Part shown: piece after piece, positions 1-9,791 of the stretch | Position numbering within the stretch: the stretch's first letter is position 1 | Layout: every line of letters starts with the position of its first letter | Assembly: GCF_018905915.1 (NCBI RefSeq) | Contig: NZ_CP064782.1 | Location: 496,001-560,000 of the forward strand | Direction: 5' to 3' | Source of the DNA: Azospira inquinata | GTDB lineage: Bacteria > Pseudomonadota > Gammaproteobacteria > Burkholderiales > Rhodocyclaceae | Length of the DNA stretch: 64,000 nt | The notes under the pieces: model-generated | The model's database searches: none | Told to the model about the DNA's origin: nothing | The model's input: only the letters and a program-made list of their open reading frames with translations | Made by a program: the position numbers and the translations under genes

Positions 1-2
1 AC

Positions 3-1112
3 CAGCAGGAAAAAAACGGCCTGCTCCTGCATTTCCGTGCGGAAAGCCTGCTGTCCTTAGGGGAGTTCATCAAAGTCAATCGGCCGGACGAGGAGGACCC
101 GGACCCCCACGCGGATGGGGCCGCCCGGGATCTGGATTATTTATCCATCGCCCCGGACGGTCAGCGGGTGGCCTCCCGGGTTCGCTTTGACCTGGATCTG
201 CCCTCCGCGGCGGAGGACGACCAGGTGCTGGGGGAAGGCATTCCCTTGCCCGAGTGGGATTACCGGAAGGAAACCCTCCGGGAAGATTTTGTGCGCCTGT
301 TGGAAATGGCGCCCCGCAACACCGCCCCCGCCCCCTTGCCTTCCCATTTGATCAGGCTCGCCCGGCGTCTCCACCAGCAATTTCTCCTACTTTCCTCCGC
401 ACGCCGATGGCTCAAAGCCCAATCGGACGGCCCGGAGCTGGACCTTGACGCTACGGTGCGGGCCATTACGGACAAGGCCTGCGGCAATAATCCCTCGGAT
501 AATCTCTATCTGTCCCTGGAACGGCGGGACCGGGATCTGGCCTGTCTGGTGCTGGCCGACCTGTCCCTCTCCACGGACGCCTGGGTGAGCAGCCAGGCCC
601 GGGTGGTGGACGTGATCCGGGACACCCTGTTGGTCTTTGGGGAAGCCTTGACCGCGACCGGGGATCGCTTCGCCCTGTGCGGCTTTTCCTCCCTCAAACG
701 GAGCCATGTGCGCTTTTCCCGCCTGAAAGATTTTGATCGCCCCTTCGACGCCACCGTCCGGGGACGCATTCTGGGCATCAAACCCGGCTACTACACCCGG
801 CTGGGGGCCGGGATTCGCCACGCCAGCAACCAGCTGGTGAAACAGGCCGCCAACCAGCGCATTTTGCTCATACTCTCCGATGGCAAGCCCAACGACCTGG
901 ATTTGTATGAAGGCCGCTACGGTATCGAAGACACCCGCAGAGCCATCATGGAAGCCAAGAAAATGGGGCTGCAAGCCTTCTGCGTCACCATCGACCGGGA
1001 GGGCCAGTCCTATCTCCCCCATTTATTTGGTCCTAAAGGCTACGCGGTCATCCACCGTCCGGAAGACCTGCCCAAAGAGCTGCCCCAGCTCTACGCCCAG
1101 CTAACCCGCTAA
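3..1112 (+). CDS. norD: NorD, nitric oxide reductase activation protein (3' part; 5' end outside window)
   Basis: The frame is open from the left edge, so the gene starts upstream and about 369 C-terminal residues are present. The C-terminal half is a von Willebrand factor A domain: it has the metal-site motif DLSLSTDA (D-x-S-x-S), followed by a typical NorD ending with DLDLYEGRYGIEDTRRA. NorD is known to act with the MoxR-type ATPase NorQ in maturing the NorCB nitric oxide reductase in the cytoplasm. Here it runs towards norB on the opposite strand, whereas the common order is norCBQD in one direction. A norQ would be expected upstream, outside the window. The identification is firm; the exact protein length cannot be seen. 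Confidence 0.9.
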   Translation, partial: QQEKNGLLLHFRAESLLSLGEFIKVNRPDEEDPDPHADGAARDLDYLSIAPDGQRVASRVRFDLDLPSAAEDDQVLGEGIPLPEWDYRKETLREDFVRLLEMAPRNTAPAPLPSHLIRLARRLHQQFLLLSSARRWLKAQSDGPELDLDATVRAITDKACGNNPSDNLYLSLERRDRDLACLVLADLSLSTDAWVSSQARVVDVIRDTLLVFGEALTATGDRFALCGFSSLKRSHVRFSRLKDFDRPFDATVRGRILGIKPGYYTRLGAGIRHASNQLVKQAANQRILLILSDGKPNDLDLYEGRYGIEDTRRAIMEAKKMGLQAFCVTIDREGQSYLPHLFGPKGYAVIHRPEDLPKELPQLYAQLTR

Positions 1113-1472
1113 GTCGGGAGCAACGGCCCGGGCCCATCCCGGCGCCGGAAAGGGGCACCTCTCACCCTAGCCCGGGCTGGGGATGCCAAAGCTCGCCCCC
1201 TCTCCACCAGACATCGGGGAGAGGGGCTTAGGGCTTGGACATTCCGGCCAAAGCTTCTCGGGGAGACCGGGCTATGGCGCGTGCCTCCAAGATGCCAGGC
1301 CAACCTGGCCTGAGCAGGCCAGAGGGTTATAGCCGAGGCCATATCATTTGGCCTAAATCAATCGCCCCAAAGCAGAAGCCCGACTGGAAGCCGTTTTTTG
1401 CCAATGTCGCCGGTGACATGGCCGCTCCTTCCTTGCCCAGGGAAAGGGCAAAAGTCCCTTCCCGCCCCCCCA
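1113..1472. other. Intergenic region between convergent norD and norB
   Basis: No convincing gene is seen. Short open frames here lack ribosome-binding sites and family resemblance. The norB terminator lies at its right end; no clear terminator for norD is visible. Confidence 0.5.
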
Positions 1473-1514
1473 TAAAAAAACTGCCACTACCGTCATCTTC
1501 CACGGTAGTGGCAG
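1473..1514 (-). terminator. Rho-independent terminator of norCB
   Basis: A perfect 13-bp stem (CTGCCACTACCGT at 1481-1493, its complement at 1502-1514, 8-nt loop) is followed on the minus strand by a run of seven T. It lies just downstream of the norB stop codon. Confidence 0.92.
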
Positions 1515-1538
1515 CCGTTTTACGCCGGAGGCTTACCC

Positions 1539-2942
<1,404 letters not shown>

Positions 2943-2959
2943 TTAGTGAGCACCCAACA

Positions 2960-3385
2960 TTAACCTTGGATATTGGGCGGCCAATTGGAAGTTTGAATTT
3001 CCGAAACATATTTAAAGAATGCAGTCAGATCATCCAAATCCTTGTCACTGAAATTGAAGTGAGGCATTTGGCGCCGTCCGGGAGCCCCCGTGGGCTGGGC
3101 TTTAATCCACGCTTTAATGAAATCCGGGCCACGGCGTTTGTAAACATTGCCCAGCTCGGGAGCAAAATAAGCCCCTTCCCCAAGCAGGGTGTGGCAACCG
3201 ATGCAATCGTTGGTTTCCCACAGTTTTTTGCCATGGGCCACCGATTCATTAATGGCCCCCCGGTTATCGCGCTTAGGCGATGAACTTTGTGTATCGAATG
3301 TCAGGGCTAAAAATAACAGGAAGAAAAAAACCGACCCCCCGTAGAAAATATTTCTCGCCATTGACTTGGTGAATGTTCCGCTCAT
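2960..3385 (-). CDS. norC: Nitric oxide reductase subunit C (cytochrome c)
   Basis: Membrane-anchored monoheme cytochrome c that passes electrons from periplasmic donors to NorB. It is 141 aa with one N-terminal membrane segment (about residues 12-30) and a heme motif CIGCH at 61-65, followed by the NorC-typical TLLGEGAYFAPELGNVY. It is the first gene of the norCB operon. Its upstream region contains a perfect FNR-family palindrome placed for class II activation. Length and motifs agree fully with the family. Confidence 0.97.
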   Translation of the reverse strand: MSGTFTKSMARNIFYGGSVFFFLLFLALTFDTQSSSPKRDNRGAINESVAHGKKLWETNDCIGCHTLLGEGAYFAPELGNVYKRRGPDFIKAWIKAQPTGAPGRRQMPHFNFSDKDLDDLTAFFKYVSEIQTSNWPPNIQG

Positions 3386-3423
3386 CGGACCCCCTCAGAT
3401 AATCAAATACTGCTTGCGCAGCG

Positions 3424-3472
3424 TGGGCGGATAATGCTACGCACACAAAAACTTTCCCTTGATACCTATCAA
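3424..3472 (-). promoter_or_regulatory. norCB promoter with FNR/DNR-type site
   Basis: TTGAT-ACCT-ATCAA at 3459-3472 is a perfect copy of the CRP/FNR-family consensus used by FNR, ANR, DNR and NNR. On the minus strand a plausible -10 hexamer CATTAT lies at 3431-3436, predicting a start near 3424. The site would then be centred at -41.5, the class II activator position. It lies about 75-85 bp upstream of the norC start codon. Confidence 0.8.
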
Positions 3473-4186
3473 ATTATTCCAATGACATTGATTTCAAAAT
3501 AATCCCGCCCGGAGAAGCCTCTCTCTGCCCTGGAAAATGGGGAAATCCGCCGCCTTTTCCCGGGGTATCCCCCGCCGGTGAATTCCATAGACCGCCCCCC
3601 GGCTGGTCGCCCTTTTTTCCCCGGCCCAGTGCCCATCCCCCCAAACCAAGCCCGCCGCCAGCCCCGGGAATAACGGTTCCTGGAGAGGTATCGCGCCCCC
3701 GGGACGGAGAATGGGGTAGAGCGCCCCTAATGCCCGTCCCAGCAACGGCCCCAGCAGTCAGGCCCGCCAAACCCAAGCCTCTCCCCGGGAATGCCTCCGG
3801 CCCTGACCGGGAAGGGGTTCCAGGGCGGTCCATGGGTGGAGCGAGGGGAAATGGGGCTGCCCTATCCCCCCGAATCCCCGACGAAGTCCGGAATAGGGAA
3901 TTCGATCTGCCCAGGCGCTCGCCACAGGTGAGCCCTTACACCCTACCCCGCCCTCCTGCCATTCCCCAATCGGGCATATGGCCCCCTCCCCTTGCCCTAA
4001 CCGGCATACGTCCTTCAGCTTAGGTCCATCGACTTATTTAATCTCGTTATATATTTTTATATATTTCGATGTTTAAAAATAATGTCTTCTTTACTCTGAC
4101 AATAAGTCCCCATCCCGAATTTATAAAAATTCCGGGAATGGGGAAAACAACGGGGTCATTTAATTAACGCTTTCAACGAGGGATTT
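3473..4186. other. Intergenic region upstream of norC and the TonB receptor
   Basis: Divergent control region of about 700 bp. Open frames within it are GC-driven and unlike any family I recognise. From about 4020 it becomes AT-rich, probably holding the promoter of the receptor gene. An imperfect hairpin at 4108-4143 (CCCCAT...ATGGGG with CCCG/CGGG and AATT/AATT) sits in the presumed leader. No clear Fur box or FNR site was found near the receptor. Confidence 0.45.
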
Positions 4187-6313
4187 ATGCCTGATACCGC
4201 GAGAAAAAACCATTCCCCCTATTTTTATCTCTACTACCTATTACCCGCTTTGACCGCCTTACTCGCGTCCCAGCCCTCCCCGGCGAGCGATACGGCCAAT
4301 ACTCCCCCGGCAGAAGCACCCGCTCCTTCCAAAATGTTTACCCTGGGGGAAATTACTGTCACCGCATGCCAGTCCCAGGATAATTTTCCCGGGACCAGCA
4401 CCATTACCAGCGAAGACATGTGGGATTTTTCCCGGGACTCCCTCCCCGACGCCTTAAATCTCATTCCCGGGGCTACTACAACACCGGGGGCGGGAAGCCG
4501 AAACGAATCCCTCATCAGTATCCGGGGCTTTGATCGCAGCCAGGTGCCTCTGTATATGGATGGGATTCGCCTCTATCTCCCGGCGGATAACCGCATCGAC
4601 TTTGACCGCTTTCTGACGCCGGATTTATCGGAAATTCAGGTATCCAAGGGCTACGTATCCGTCATCAATGGGCCGGACGGCATGGGGGGAGCCATCAATC
4701 TGGTCACCAGAAAGCCTACCAAAGCCCTGGAGGGGGAGATTCGGACTTCCGCTTCCCTGGATAGCGCAGGCAAATTCAGTGGCAATACGGAATATCTGGA
4801 TGTGGGTTCCCGGCAGGAAAAATTTTATATCCAGGCCAGTGCGGAACAACGGGATGTGGGGCATTGGCGTCTCCCCGACAGCTATCAATCCACCCCGGCG
4901 GAAAATGGGGGGGACAGAAACCACTCCAGTAAAAACGACAGCCGCTTTAATTTTAAAGCGGGAATAACGCCTAATCCGACGGATGAATATTCCATTAACT
5001 ACGTCCAGCAGTCGGGGGAAAAACATGGCATTGGCTCCGTAATGGGAGCGCCGGGCACCGGGGTCAGCGCCTGGGATTGGCCTACCTGGGATACTTCCAG
5101 CCTCTATTGGCTTTCCCATACCCAGCTAAACGACACAACTTATCTCAAAACTAAAGCCTATTACAATACCTTTAAAAATTCCCTATTGGCCTATACCGAT
5201 AGCACCCTGAGCCAGAAAAACTGGGAGAGCTATTATGACGACAAGGCCACCGGCTTTAGTGCGGAATTGGGCACCGATTATTTCCAGCAGCAGACCATTA
5301 AGGGCGCAATCCATTACCGGAGGGATGAACATACGGAATGGCAATACTTCTACAAAAAAAGCAACAGCCCTTCCATGCCAGCCGGGTCCACGGAGCCTAA
5401 ACAAAAGTCCGTGGAAGACCTGTGGTCCATCGCTCTGGAAGATACATGGCATCTGACTTCACGGCTCGACATCGTTGGCGGTATTAGCCACGATAAACGC
5501 CACACCCTGCAAGCCCAGGAATTTGCCAATACCCCCACGCCGCCGAGCCCGCAATTATTTAGCCAGCCCATGGCGGACAGCAGCGCCACCAACTATCAGG
5601 CCGCCGCCATCTACCACTACAGTCCCGCCGGGAAAGCCCACTTCTCTGTTTCGGACCGTACCCGCTTCCCGACCATGGCGGAACGTTACAGCACCCGGAT
5701 GGGGGGCGCCGTTTCCAATCCCTGGCTGGCTCCGGAACGTGCCCTAAACATGGAGCTGGGAGTGGCGGACAAAATCACCCCTAAGACCTCGGGTGAAATC
5801 GCGTACTTTCACAACGATGTGAAGGACGCCATTCAATCCACGAATATTCTTTATCAGGGGGGCATTTATTCCCAGAGTCAAAATATCGGGAATGCGGTAT
5901 ATCGGGGCGTAGAATTATCCTTGACTTCGGCAGTGGAGAAAAATCTGGAGATTGGGGGCAATTACACCTATATCCAAACCTCCCTACACAACCCCAATGA
6001 TGCGGCCGCCCAATTGACCACCACGCCCCAACATAAGGCCTTTATCTACGCCAAATGGTCTCCCACCGCCCGGCTCAAGGTCATCCCAACCATCGAATAT
6101 GGGGGCAGTCGTTGGTCTTCCAAATCCACGGGCACCGGCTATATCCAAACCGGCTCCTATACCCTGGTGGGAATAAAAACCGAATATCAGGCCACCAATG
6201 ACTTTTCCGTTGCCTTTTCCGGACGAAACCTAACGGACCGGAACTACCAGGTCGTTGATGGCTACCCCCAGGAAGGCCGCAATTTCATGCTGTCAGCCCG
6301 CTTGCAATTCTAA
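4187..6313 (+). CDS. TonB-dependent outer-membrane receptor
   Basis: A 708-aa TonB-dependent transporter. It has a signal peptide (cleavage around residue 34), a TonB box EITVTA at 55-60, and a plug domain with typical segments (DALNLIPGA, SIRGFDRSQ, YMDGIRLY, GPDGMGGAINLVTRKP). A 22-strand-type barrel follows, ending in the terminal phenylalanine of LQF. It imports an unidentified ligand across the outer membrane using TonB energy. GAGGG lies upstream of the ATG. The next gene, a cytochrome c fused to a sulfite-oxidase-like domain, starts 50 bp downstream, so the pair is probably one operon. This is unusual for a siderophore receptor. Substrate cannot be inferred; copper, heme or another metal complex are all possible. 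Confidence 0.9.
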   Translation: MPDTARKNHSPYFYLYYLLPALTALLASQPSPASDTANTPPAEAPAPSKMFTLGEITVTACQSQDNFPGTSTITSEDMWDFSRDSLPDALNLIPGATTTPGAGSRNESLISIRGFDRSQVPLYMDGIRLYLPADNRIDFDRFLTPDLSEIQVSKGYVSVINGPDGMGGAINLVTRKPTKALEGEIRTSASLDSAGKFSGNTEYLDVGSRQEKFYIQASAEQRDVGHWRLPDSYQSTPAENGGDRNHSSKNDSRFNFKAGITPNPTDEYSINYVQQSGEKHGIGSVMGAPGTGVSAWDWPTWDTSSLYWLSHTQLNDTTYLKTKAYYNTFKNSLLAYTDSTLSQKNWESYYDDKATGFSAELGTDYFQQQTIKGAIHYRRDEHTEWQYFYKKSNSPSMPAGSTEPKQKSVEDLWSIALEDTWHLTSRLDIVGGISHDKRHTLQAQEFANTPTPPSPQLFSQPMADSSATNYQAAAIYHYSPAGKAHFSVSDRTRFPTMAERYSTRMGGAVSNPWLAPERALNMELGVADKITPKTSGEIAYFHNDVKDAIQSTNILYQGGIYSQSQNIGNAVYRGVELSLTSAVEKNLEIGGNYTYIQTSLHNPNDAAAQLTTTPQHKAFIYAKWSPTARLKVIPTIEYGGSRWSSKSTGTGYIQTGSYTLVGIKTEYQATNDFSVAFSGRNLTDRNYQVVDGYPQEGRNFMLSARLQF

Positions 6314-6363
6314 TTTCCTCTCCCCCTATCCTTCTAATTTTTAAAAGTATTGGAGAATTTTTT

Positions 6364-7194
6364 ATGGCAAATCCAGTTAGCAGAAATCTAGCCGCCGGCC
6401 TGCTGTTTTTTTTAGTGGCTCTCACCTCCTCCGCCTACGCCGCAGAGGATCCCGGGGAGCTGGCTCAACGGAGCGGCTGCCTGGCGTGCCATACCAGTGA
6501 CACCACAAAAATCGGCCCCCCCTTCAAAGCGGTAGCCCAAAAATACGCCCATCAAACCAATGGGGCCCAGGTGATGGCGGACCACATCATCGGGGGCACG
6601 GAGCCCAATGGGGTTGGCTGGATGAAGGAAGGGAAGGCTAACTTACCGGCCATGCCCCCTAACGGCTACGTTTCCCGGGAAAACGCCGTCCGCCTGGCCA
6701 AGTGGATACTAGAAAGTGGCGGCATGACCCATGGCAATGAGAAATTCGTCTCCCAGCACCTGGAAATTGCCGGTTTAATCAAACATCCGATCACCCTGGA
6801 TGTAGGCGATTTGAAAAAATTGGCACAGCAATCCATTGGCGACACCCCACTCACCTGCCAATCCGGCGCGGATATGGGGAAAACGGGAAAACTCCAAGGG
6901 GTATTGCTACGGGATGTGCTGGAGCGGGCGGATGTTATTTCCAAAGCCCATAACGACGTAAAGAAAATCATCGTGGTGGCAACGGCTACGGATGGCTACA
7001 AAGTGGTCTTTTCCTGGAGCGAATTATTCAATTCCCCGGTAGGCCAAGGCGTCGTTATTTTCTTTCAACGGGATGGTAAGGCTCTGGATGACGATGAAGG
7101 GCGGATTGCCCTTATCTCCACCCAGGATATTCGCACCGGTCCCCGCCACGTTAAATGGCTCAACAAAATCGAGGTAATCAAGGTGGTGGATTAG
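6364..7194 (+). CDS. Exported cytochrome c fused to a sulfite-oxidase-like (molybdopterin-type) domain
   Basis: A 276-aa periplasmic protein with a signal peptide ending around AYA-AED (residue 27). Residues 30-120 form a class I cytochrome c: CLACH at 39-43 and a probable axial methionine at 97 (LPAMPP). Residues 130-276 resemble the small oxidoreductase molybdopterin-binding fold: GVLLRDVLERADV, an ATATDGYKVVFSWSE strand, and a C-terminal RTGPRHVKWLNKIEV. Cys165 is at about the place of the molybdenum-ligating cysteine, but without a structure-based alignment this is inference; the domain may be a cofactor-free relative. GGAG precedes the ATG. It is co-oriented with the TonB receptor and followed by a strong terminator. 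Function unknown, presumably redox. Confidence 0.78.
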   Translation: MANPVSRNLAAGLLFFLVALTSSAYAAEDPGELAQRSGCLACHTSDTTKIGPPFKAVAQKYAHQTNGAQVMADHIIGGTEPNGVGWMKEGKANLPAMPPNGYVSRENAVRLAKWILESGGMTHGNEKFVSQHLEIAGLIKHPITLDVGDLKKLAQQSIGDTPLTCQSGADMGKTGKLQGVLLRDVLERADVISKAHNDVKKIIVVATATDGYKVVFSWSELFNSPVGQGVVIFFQRDGKALDDDEGRIALISTQDIRTGPRHVKWLNKIEVIKVVD

Positions 7195-7216
7195 TTTTCC
7201 ACACGCCCCCGCCTAG

Positions 7217-7252
7217 GCCGCGCCCCCTTCCCCGGGGAGCGCGGCTTTTTTT
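7217..7252 (+). terminator. Rho-independent terminator of the TonB receptor/cytochrome operon
   Basis: GCCGCGC at 7217-7223 pairs with GCGCGGC at 7239-7245. An inner CCCC/GGGG strengthens the stem, and seven T follow directly. It lies 22 bp after the stop codon. Confidence 0.9.
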
Positions 7253-7674
7253 CTGCTCATTAGACGCTTTCCCCGAGCGCCCGCCCGAATTGACCGGCCA
7301 GATCGGGGGCTTGAGCCCCATCCCTCCATCCCCGAACCAGCGCTGACGGGAAGAAAAACGGCGTCTTTCTTCCCTAACCTATGGCCACCCAGGGCAAATA
7401 TTAGGCGAACAATCTGCCAATCCAGGGAGCCCGCTCCTTGACCCATCATGGCCAATATCCCAACCGGGCAACCTATGGGAATTTGCCCTAGGGGATAGCC
7501 ATTACGCGACGGTTCGCAATATTGTTATCTTTACTACGGATAGCCTTTATCTCGAATATGGAGAGCCTGATACCCATGAACAATTTTTCTTAGATTATTT
7601 TTAACCTGGATTAAAGATAATGGGGCCGGGAATTGCTCTACTAGGCAGATCACCATTTCCTTCTACGTGACATC
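7253..7674. other. Intergenic region upstream of the sulfide dehydrogenase genes
   Basis: No gene is supported. The last 150 bp are AT-richer and probably carry the promoter of the cytochrome gene at 7675. I saw no FNR-type palindrome and no riboswitch core. Confidence 0.45.
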
Positions 7675-8343
7675 GTGAGGAACCACCGGATTGTTTTAGG
7701 GGTATGGGCCTTCCTGGCATTTTTAGCCCCCATCGGGGTCGACGCCGGCCCTGAGCGCCTCCACCTTTCTCCCGGGGTGGTTTGTGATGGCTGCCACGGC
7801 CCCAGGGGAAACAGCCAGGGGGCCTCCGTCCCCACCTTGGCGGGCCAACCGGAAGCCTATTTCCTTACGGCAATGGACGCCTACCGGTCGGGAAAGCGCA
7901 GGGCAACGGTGATGGGGGGAATCGGGAGGGGATATTCGGATGCCCAGTTAAAGCAAATGGCCGCCTATTACGCCCAGCAGCGGCCCCAGCCTAATCGGGA
8001 AGCCCTTGATCCCGACCAGGTAAAGCAGGGAAGCAAGGTGTTTTATCAGCGCTGCAATACCTGCCATTTGGATGGCAAGCTGTGGTCCAGCACCCACGCC
8101 AACCGTGCCTATGAAGCAAATTGCAGTGGCCAATGTCATCTGGACTACGGCCCGGAGAATAAAGCCCCCACCCCTTTTATTGGCGGACAACGGGCCGCTT
8201 ATATGGAAACGGAGCTAGGGGATTTTGTCACCGGGGCCCGTCCCATGTCCCCCCGGAAATCCCGGGCACTCAAGAATCTATCCGAGAGCGACATCCGGGC
8301 AGTCGCCGCTTTTTATGCAAGCCAGCTACAAATACCCCAATGA
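7675..8343 (+). CDS. Diheme (possibly triheme) cytochrome c, FccA-like subunit of sulfide dehydrogenase
   Basis: A 222-aa exported c4-like cytochrome starting at GTG, with a signal peptide ending near VDAG (residue 24). Domain one has CDGCH at 37-41 and a probable axial Met80. Domain two has CNTCH at 127-131 and probable Met191. A further CX3CH motif, CSGQCH, is at 150-155 and is unusual. The stop codon overlaps the start of the flavoprotein gene by four bases (ATGA), the arrangement expected for flavocytochrome c sulfide dehydrogenase. In that enzyme the cytochrome takes electrons from FAD and passes them to the periplasmic cytochrome pool. A simple c4-type electron carrier is the alternative. 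The start lacks a strong ribosome-binding site. Confidence 0.82.
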   Translation: MRNHRIVLGVWAFLAFLAPIGVDAGPERLHLSPGVVCDGCHGPRGNSQGASVPTLAGQPEAYFLTAMDAYRSGKRRATVMGGIGRGYSDAQLKQMAAYYAQQRPQPNREALDPDQVKQGSKVFYQRCNTCHLDGKLWSSTHANRAYEANCSGQCHLDYGPENKAPTPFIGGQRAAYMETELGDFVTGARPMSPRKSRALKNLSESDIRAVAAFYASQLQIPQ

Positions 8344-9614
8344 TGAATATAACGCGCCGATCTTTCGGAAAAATACTGGGCGGCACCTTAAGCAGCACCA
8401 TCCTGGGCTGCGCCAGTGAAATCGTACCTAAAACAAACCGGCGGGTAGTCATTGTGGGCGCCGGTTTTGGGGGAATGACGGCGGGCAATTACATCCACCA
8501 ATTAGACCCTTCCATCGAAGTCATTTTTATTGAGCGCAACAAGCAATATGTGGCCAATCCCTTCAGCAATGAAGTCCTGGTTGGCAGAAGGCAGATTGGT
8601 GATTTGACCCTGACTTACCCGGGTAGCCAGGGGAATAAGAAATTTCTCCACACGGAGGTGACGGATATTAATCCGAACCGCCAGCAGGTCTTTACCCCCC
8701 AGGGCCGGGTGAGTTACGACGCCCTGATTTTAGCCACGGGCATTGATTTCTCTGGCACCAATATCGAGGGATATGATGAAAAAACCACGCCCCTTCTCTT
8801 CCCCCATGGCTGGCAAGGGGGAGAACAAACCCTCCTCCTGCAACGCCAAATTCAGGCAATGGGGGACGGAGGTGTAATCATTGTCAGTATTCCCAAAGCC
8901 CCCTACCGATGCCCCGCGGGGCCCTATGAGCGGGTCTGCCTGCTGGCGGAATACCTGAAAGCCCAAAAGCCTCGCAGCAAGCTCCTGGTCCTGGATGGGA
9001 ACAGGGACATCGTGGCGCTGCCGAAGCAGTTCAAGGCTGTTTGGCAAAGCCGCTACCCCCACCAGATTGAATATCTGCCGGACAGCACGGTAGTCGGAAT
9101 TCACGGTCATACCCGCAGCCTCATCACCAACGACGGCAGCACCTATGAGGGAGAGGTGATTAACCTGATTCCTCCCCAGGGAGCCGGCCCTCTGGCCCGT
9201 CTGGCGGGTCTGGTGGAAAAAAATGAACGCTGGTGCGCCGTTAATGGGCAATTTGAATCCATCCACCAGCCCCAGATCTATGTGCTTGGAGATGCGGCCA
9301 AGGTTGGAGATATGCCCAAAACGGCTTACGGGGCCAACGTCCAGGGGAAGCTTTGCGCCCTAAACGTGGTGGCAAAACTCAACAATCTAGCCCCCATGGA
9401 TTTTCCCCTGCTCAACGTCTGCTATGGCTCCATTGGCACCAATGAAGCGATTAGCATCGCCCAGGTCTTTAGAAATGAGGAAACAAGCCCATTCAAACTC
9501 ATCCCCGGAGCTGGCTCAAGCTCACCCTTGGATATGTCTTTAACCCACAGGGAATATATAAATGGGGAAGGCTGGCTGGCCAATATGCTGGCGGAGTTTG
9601 CAGAGACAACCTGA
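8340..9614 (+). CDS. fccB: Flavocytochrome c sulfide dehydrogenase flavoprotein subunit (FccB/SoxF-like)
   Basis: A 424-aa FAD-dependent oxidoreductase that oxidises sulfide in the periplasm and reduces the partner cytochrome. It begins with a twin-arginine signal (TRRSFGK, residues 5-11), as expected for a cofactor-loaded exported flavoprotein. The dinucleotide motif VIVGAGFGG is at 38-46. The redox disulfide is represented by Cys191 in CPAGPYER and Cys361 in NVCYGS. The position where characterised FccB carries the FAD-linking cysteine (x-C-x-x-SNEV) is Asn74 here, so flavin is probably not covalently bound there. Translation is coupled to the preceding gene by an ATGA overlap. Family assignment is strong; the role in sulfide rather than polysulfide metabolism is inferred. 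Confidence 0.87.
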   Translation: MMNITRRSFGKILGGTLSSTILGCASEIVPKTNRRVVIVGAGFGGMTAGNYIHQLDPSIEVIFIERNKQYVANPFSNEVLVGRRQIGDLTLTYPGSQGNKKFLHTEVTDINPNRQQVFTPQGRVSYDALILATGIDFSGTNIEGYDEKTTPLLFPHGWQGGEQTLLLQRQIQAMGDGGVIIVSIPKAPYRCPAGPYERVCLLAEYLKAQKPRSKLLVLDGNRDIVALPKQFKAVWQSRYPHQIEYLPDSTVVGIHGHTRSLITNDGSTYEGEVINLIPPQGAGPLARLAGLVEKNERWCAVNGQFESIHQPQIYVLGDAAKVGDMPKTAYGANVQGKLCALNVVAKLNNLAPMDFPLLNVCYGSIGTNEAISIAQVFRNEETSPFKLIPGAGSSSPLDMSLTHREYINGEGWLANMLAEFAETT

Positions 9615-9791
9615 AGGATTCCATCACCCATTTTTCAAAAGCCAATCGCCTATATTTTTTGAAATACCTCGACATGAAACACCCCGGCAGTTGGCCTACA
9701 TCGGCCATCTCATCACAATACCGACTTGATTTTCAATAAAAAATCACACCCCAATTTCTCCGAACCCCCCCAGCCCAAACTCTACCAATCC

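Noticed and set aside
3474..3833. 119-codon minus-strand frame upstream of norC
   Set aside because: Gly/Pro/Arg-rich, covers the FNR-site region edge, no ribosome-binding site and no recognised domain.
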